7,079 nt of DNA from Nanobdellota archaeon (GTDB lineage Archaea > Nanobdellota > Nanobdellia > Woesearchaeales > JAUYGA01), in assembly GCA_030690755.1 (NCBI GenBank), contig JAUYGA010000088.1, positions 1-7,079 on the forward strand. The letters are read 5' to 3'. Numbering within the stretch: position 1 is the stretch's first letter; the number at the start of each line of letters is the position of its first letter. The notes under the pieces were generated by a model, which was not told the origin of the DNA, ran no database searches, and saw nothing but the letters and a program-made list of their open reading frames with translations. Of this stretch, positions 5,195 through 7,079 are shown in pieces. Position numbers and translations under genes: made by a program.

Positions 5195-5229
5195 ATGGTT
5201 TTTCAGCTGGTTTTAGGATAAAAGTTCCG

Positions 5230-5355
5230 CTCAACCATTATGTTTGAGAAAATCCAGCCATGGCGCCGACGCGACAGGGGATGCTCCATCCGGGATGTCG
5301 CGTAGGACATTTTCTGCAGAAAATGGCCGTCGGCAGCCATGACTGGCTGGATTTT
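5230..5355 (+). ncRNA. Candidate structured RNA, copy 2 (intact)
   Basis: A leading hairpin CTCAA/TTGAG (5230-5234/5244-5248) abuts a long helix: 5249-5259 with 5345-5355 (11 bp), 5260-5264 with 5336-5340 (ATGGC/GCCAT), and 5265-5270 with 5329-5334 (GCCGAC/GTCGGC). Inside are two hairpins. GCGACA/TGTCGC (5271-5276/5296-5301) carries the 19-nt loop GGGGATGCTCCATCCGGGA. CATTTTC/GAAAATG (5308-5314/5319-5325) has a TGCA loop. The GC-rich block stands out sharply from its AT-rich surroundings. It shares with 811-2535 the loop motif GGGATG(G)CTCC, the ACA/TGT loop closure, and the TTTTC..AGAAAA hairpin followed by GGCC, while most helix sequences differ. It is probably transcribed from the element at 5127 and ends at the T-run near 5370. 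It could instead lie in the 3' region of the PAC2 gene on the other strand. I recognise no known family. Confidence 0.6.
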
Positions 5356-5367
5356 AGAAAAATACTA

Positions 5368-5373
5368 TTTTTT
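5368..5373 (+). terminator. T-run after candidate RNA copy 2
   Basis: Six T residues lie 12 nt beyond the closing helix on the plus strand. With a start near 5170 they would give a transcript of about 200 nt. The stretch from here to 5466 shows nothing else. Confidence 0.35.
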
Positions 5374-5466
5374 AATGCATTCCATAACAACGTTCGTCGC
5401 TGATATTTGTTTAATAGAATTTTAACCTTAGGATGCTATGCACATACATAAAAGAAATCAGATGTC

Positions 5467-6252
5467 TTATCCAAAATAATTAGGCCTTTTCTCGTCGTGT
5501 TCTTTGACTGCTTTTTGGCTTTTCTCGAGTATGCTTTTTAGTTTTATCTCAAACTTTTCAGCCATGTCAACTAAAGGTTTATAGTCGACGTCAAGTCCTA
5601 GGTATTTGTCAAGAATCTGAACCAGTTTTGCAGCAGCTTTGCTGTCTGGCAGATTAGAATATGTCTCTGCAAATATGCAAGTTAGATTCTCTTGATTCTT
5701 GAGCATCAGCGCTGGCACTATTCCCATAAGTATGCTTTCATTAAGTTTTTCTGCTCCGAGAGCATTTAGCTTGTTTTCAGAAGTTTCATTATTGCCGCAA
5801 TAGAGTGTTTTGATATCTTCAATTTTTACTTCTTTCTCTTCAGATGGAAGTTCTGTTGTTCCGATTCCTTCCAAGCAGATTATCTCTTTTGCATTCAGTT
5901 GGTTTGCAATGTCTTTTATGATGTTTGCAGTTCTCCATTCAAATCCCGAAAGGCTTGAGATTGAGTGCACTATCACTATATTGTATTTCTCATTGTAGAA
6001 TATGCCTATGGGATTTATTGTTTTGCCGTCATGGATTGCTATTATTGCAGGCATGTCTTCAAACCAGACTTTACCTATCTCTTCTGTCTTGAGATGTTCA
6101 ATCAGGAATTCTGTTGCTATTGTTCCAACAAGTCCAAATCCTGGGAAGCCTTCTATGATTATGGGATTCTTAGGTTTTTTTGTCAGGTGTATACCTACAT
6201 TTTCTGGTTTCCTGTTGGTTCTGATTTTTTCAAAAGGATTCATTGTGCTCAT
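5467..6252 (-). CDS. PAC2-family protein, proteasome-assembly-chaperone homologue
   Basis: At 261 residues this matches the archaeal PAC2 family (PF09754, COG1938/COG2047), whose members include the proteasome assembly chaperones PbaA/PbaB and many paralogues without a defined role. The hallmark is near the N-terminus (about residues 31-55): PIIIEGFPGFGLVGTIATEF, followed by LIEHL. A Rossmann-like core continues through NIVIVHSISSLSGFEW and AKEIICLEGIGTTELPSEE, and MGIVPALMLK is also typical of the family. The last 35 residues form a charged helix ending in NYFG, near but not exactly the hydrophobic-Tyr-X tail that docks on proteasome rings. It is soluble and cytoplasmic. ATG 6252 is chosen; ATG 6243 is equally in frame. 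No GAGGTG is present and a TATA-like AAGTAAATAAG lies about 25 nt upstream, so the mRNA may be leaderless. It stands alone rather than beside proteasome genes, so a direct proteasome role is unproven. Confidence 0.88.
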   Translation of the reverse strand: MSTMNPFEKIRTNRKPENVGIHLTKKPKNPIIIEGFPGFGLVGTIATEFLIEHLKTEEIGKVWFEDMPAIIAIHDGKTINPIGIFYNEKYNIVIVHSISSLSGFEWRTANIIKDIANQLNAKEIICLEGIGTTELPSEEKEVKIEDIKTLYCGNNETSENKLNALGAEKLNESILMGIVPALMLKNQENLTCIFAETYSNLPDSKAAAKLVQILDKYLGLDVDYKPLVDMAEKFEIKLKSILEKSQKAVKEHDEKRPNYFG

Positions 6253-6260
6253 TTTATTTG

Positions 6261-6301
6261 CTTATTACTTATTTACTTACTATCATTACTAATTACTTAC
6301 T
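6261..6301 (-). repeat. Imperfect 20-bp tandem duplication in the PAC2 promoter region
   Basis: On the minus strand AGTAAGTAATTAGTAATGAT (6301-6282) is followed by AGTAAGTAAATAAGTAATAA (6281-6262), with the first nine bases identical. The second copy supplies the likely TATA of the PAC2 gene. It may be replication slippage or a duplicated regulator site. Confidence 0.4.
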
Positions 6302-6330
6302 CTGGTTTGTTGTTGTCTAGGTAGTTTATA

Positions 6331-7079
6331 TTATTTACTATATTTGTGGGTGTGGGACAGAAATAGCTTATCCCAACCAGCCGAGGTTATGCCATAGCGA
6401 CGTGAGCATATCTGCAGTGTCGATTCTATCTGTTCTTTTCTGTCCCAGTTGCCAACCAGTTTTTTTTTGTCTTCAGAGAAACCGCTTTCTGAGCGGTTTC
6501 TCTTGAAATAATCTTCAAGATATGAGACTGGATCGGTTACAAAATCATACATTATCCTTTTCCATTCCCAACATCCCTTAACTGTTGCATTGCTCTTTGG
6601 CAACACCATTATTTTAACATCTCCAAATTTTTCTTTGAGCATCTTGACATATTTCTTGCAACTATAATATTTGTCGAGCCTAATACTCACTAATTTAATG
6701 TTTGTTTTCTCCATCATTTTTATTGTCTCAAGAAATGCCTCCTTCTCGCTTTTTAGGCTTGTCCCAAATCCAACATACATGTTGGATTTCAAATCAATTA
6801 ATTTGAAAGAATATACAAACAATTTTTTCTTGTATCCTTTTTTTGATTGTGTTTTGATATTCTTCACTTTGTCCTTAAGTTTCTGAGCGTGAGCAGCATA
6901 ATTAACTTTTATCGTCAAAGAAAGTCCAGTGCCATCTCCAGAGCCATCAACTTCTTTGACTCCTTTCTTTTTCAAAAGCAGGATGTGTAAGTTATGCAAT
7001 ACTGCAATTACTTCAGGATCAGAATAAAACCGTTCTACGGTTTTATAGCTTACATCAATGTCGCTTAACAGCGAAAATA
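6331..7079 (-). CDS. DDE transposase of a second IS, partial (N-terminus outside the window)
   Basis: The frame stays open from the right edge (first full codon 7077-7075) to TAA at 6333-6331, giving 248 visible residues. The in-frame TTG at 6999 is therefore not the real start; coding sequence continues upstream of it (DVSYKTVERFYSDPEVIAVL). A DDE catalytic set is visible: DGTGLS (D about residue 48), SIRLDKYYSCKKYV (D about 133), and RNRSESGFSEDKKKLVG (E about 195), the last fitting the N-x-SE-xx-F pattern of the third acidic residue. It lacks the Y-R-E-K signature and is unrelated to the transposase at 1160. The family is uncertain (IS5/IS1182 or ISNCY-like). The inverted ends of this IS cannot be defined because one lies outside; the inner end should lie between the stop and the PAC2 gene. 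Confidence 0.75.
   Translation of the reverse strand, partial: FSLLSDIDVSYKTVERFYSDPEVIAVLHNLHILLLKKKGVKEVDGSGDGTGLSLTIKVNYAAHAQKLKDKVKNIKTQSKKGYKKKLFVYSFKLIDLKSNMYVGFGTSLKSEKEAFLETIKMMEKTNIKLVSIRLDKYYSCKKYVKMLKEKFGDVKIMVLPKSNATVKGCWEWKRIMYDFVTDPVSYLEDYFKRNRSESGFSEDKKKLVGNWDRKEQIESTLQICSRRYGITSAGWDKLFLSHTHKYSK

Noticed and set aside
5810..6324. Three overlapping plus-strand frames opposite the PAC2 gene
   Set aside because: They are antisense shadows of a clear PAC2 gene and have no ribosome sites.
1..7079. CRISPR array or tRNA genes
   Set aside because: No regularly spaced identical repeats were seen, and no cloverleaf with a T-arm GGTTCRA motif was found on either strand by eye.

Overview
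This AT-rich window (GC roughly one third by eye) reads as archaeal, most likely from a DPANN-type lineage such as Woesearchaeota or Pacearchaeota. Three things point that way: a PAC2-family proteasome-assembly chaperone homologue, promoters with archaeal BRE/TATA architecture (CGAAA followed by an ATAAATA-type box), and three starts that share the ribosome-binding site GAGGTG 5-6 nt before ATG. The lineage is an inference; no rRNA or marker gene is present.

Layout. Positions 1-34 hold the first codons of a minus-strand gene. Divergent from it is a plus-strand gene (165-794) for a coiled-coil plus winged-helix protein. Just after its stop lies a folded element (811-890 joined to 2446-2535) that has been split by a complete IS4-family insertion sequence (891-2435). 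That IS has 18-bp inverted ends, a 10-bp target duplication, a transposase with the Y-R-E-K signature, and a divergent 55-codon passenger ORF. Then come a spacer with a short promoter-like repeat, a minus-strand HTH gene (3003-3557) with an operator-like inverted repeat at its promoter, and a 1.9-kb stretch without a convincing intact gene. That stretch holds a probable decayed ORF (3814-4248), two matching promoter-like elements (4497-4564 and 5127-5194), a GT-rich segment and a second folded element (5249-5355). The right side has the PAC2 gene (5467-6252) and the C-terminal part of a second, unrelated DDE transposase that runs off the edge.

Main point of interest. After in-silico removal of the IS, 811-2535 and 5249-5355 fold into similar multi-stem structures. 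Their helices differ in sequence but pair in both. Each carries a hairpin closed by ..ACA/TGT.. whose large loop contains GGGATG(G)CTCC, followed by a TTTTC/GAAAA hairpin. Both have a T-run 3' of the structure on the plus strand. This looks like two members of one structured non-coding RNA family that I do not recognise. The intact copy sits about 75 nt downstream of a promoter-like element that has a twin 630 bp upstream and a partial relative on the minus strand near the broken copy.

How the parts may work together is uncertain. The region looks like an accessory locus of regulators, small RNAs and mobile elements rather than a metabolic operon. The PAC2 gene is the only housekeeping-type gene.
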